A stretch of 64,000 nucleotides of DNA, taken from assembly GCA_036343635.1 (NCBI GenBank), contig JAYYVF010000088.1:12505-76504 (forward strand). Reading direction: 5' to 3'. Below are positions 63,955 through 64,000 of this stretch, piece after piece. Under the pieces are notes generated by a model that did no database searches, was not told where the DNA came from, and worked only from the letters and a program-made list of their open reading frames with translations. This stretch comes from GCA-2693325 sp036343635 (GTDB lineage: Bacteria > Latescibacterota > UBA2968 > UBA8231). Made by a program: the position numbers and the translations under genes. How positions within the stretch are numbered: the first letter of the stretch is position 1; the number at the start of each line of letters is the position of its first letter.

Positions 63955-64000
63955 CTAAAAAAACCTCCAATAATTGCGTTGAATGAAAAACATATTTGTC

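Overview
The window looks like a chromosomal piece of an uncultured, Gram-negative, heterotrophic bacterium. Supporting signs are a TonB-dependent receptor, a secretin, lipoproteins with clear lipoboxes, and several secreted proteins ending in a FlgD-like/Por-type C-terminal sorting domain. The mix of phytanoyl-CoA dioxygenases, enolase-superfamily dehydratases, Gfo/Idh/MocA oxidoreductases and glycoside hydrolases resembles marine Latescibacterota, Marinimicrobia or Poribacteria-type genomes. That placement is an inference from gene content only. I found no rRNA, tRNA, CRISPR array, insertion sequence or prophage. Shine-Dalgarno sites are common, and TTG is used as a start unusually often.

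Layout. 1-2194: a C25 (gingipain/PorU-like) peptidase runs off the left edge. 2430-6752: citrate synthase, then a secretin-like outer-membrane protein and a small lipoprotein. 6755-13681: an Lrp/AsnC regulator divergent from gltB-gltD, with repeated AT-rich boxes and a good promoter between them. 13703-18872: an oxidoreductase, then a cobalamin riboswitch driving a BtuB-like TonB receptor and a secreted beta-propeller protein that resembles BtuG but ends in a sorting domain. 19013-26039: a minus-strand operon with a DUF3347 lipoprotein, a GldA/GldF/GldG-type ABC system whose GldG part is a fused tandem duplication, a DUF4340 protein and an amidohydrolase. 26117-35980: a TrpD2-like protein, an esterase divergent from a sodium symporter, an SGNH hydrolase, and an operon-like run (enolase superfamily, Gfo/Idh, rhomboid, NUDIX, DUF1643).

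36081-46227: a secreted GH5 enzyme with a sorting domain, a nucleotidyltransferase, a large discoidin-type secreted protein, a lipoprotein, a MetE-like methyltransferase, hemB, and an MXAN_6640-type secreted metalloprotease. 46233-53906: three PhyH-family dioxygenases interleaved with metY-metX, a nucleoside hydrolase and a GH99-like protein. 54020-63954: hemolysin III, fatty acid desaturase, an MFS transporter, and a probable catabolic block (M24 peptidase, inositol monophosphatase-like, enolase superfamily, M20 amidohydrolase, NAD-dependent epimerase, YbhE-type lactonase).

How the genes fit together. The organism appears to secrete polymer-degrading enzymes through a type IX-like route, import vitamin B12 through a surface-capture system, and catabolise sugar acids. 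It makes methionine by direct sulfhydrylation (MetX/MetY). The observations most worth following are the riboswitch terminator that lies inside the coding region of the receptor's signal peptide, the BtuG-like protein with a sorting domain in place of a lipid anchor, and the duplicated GldG fusion.
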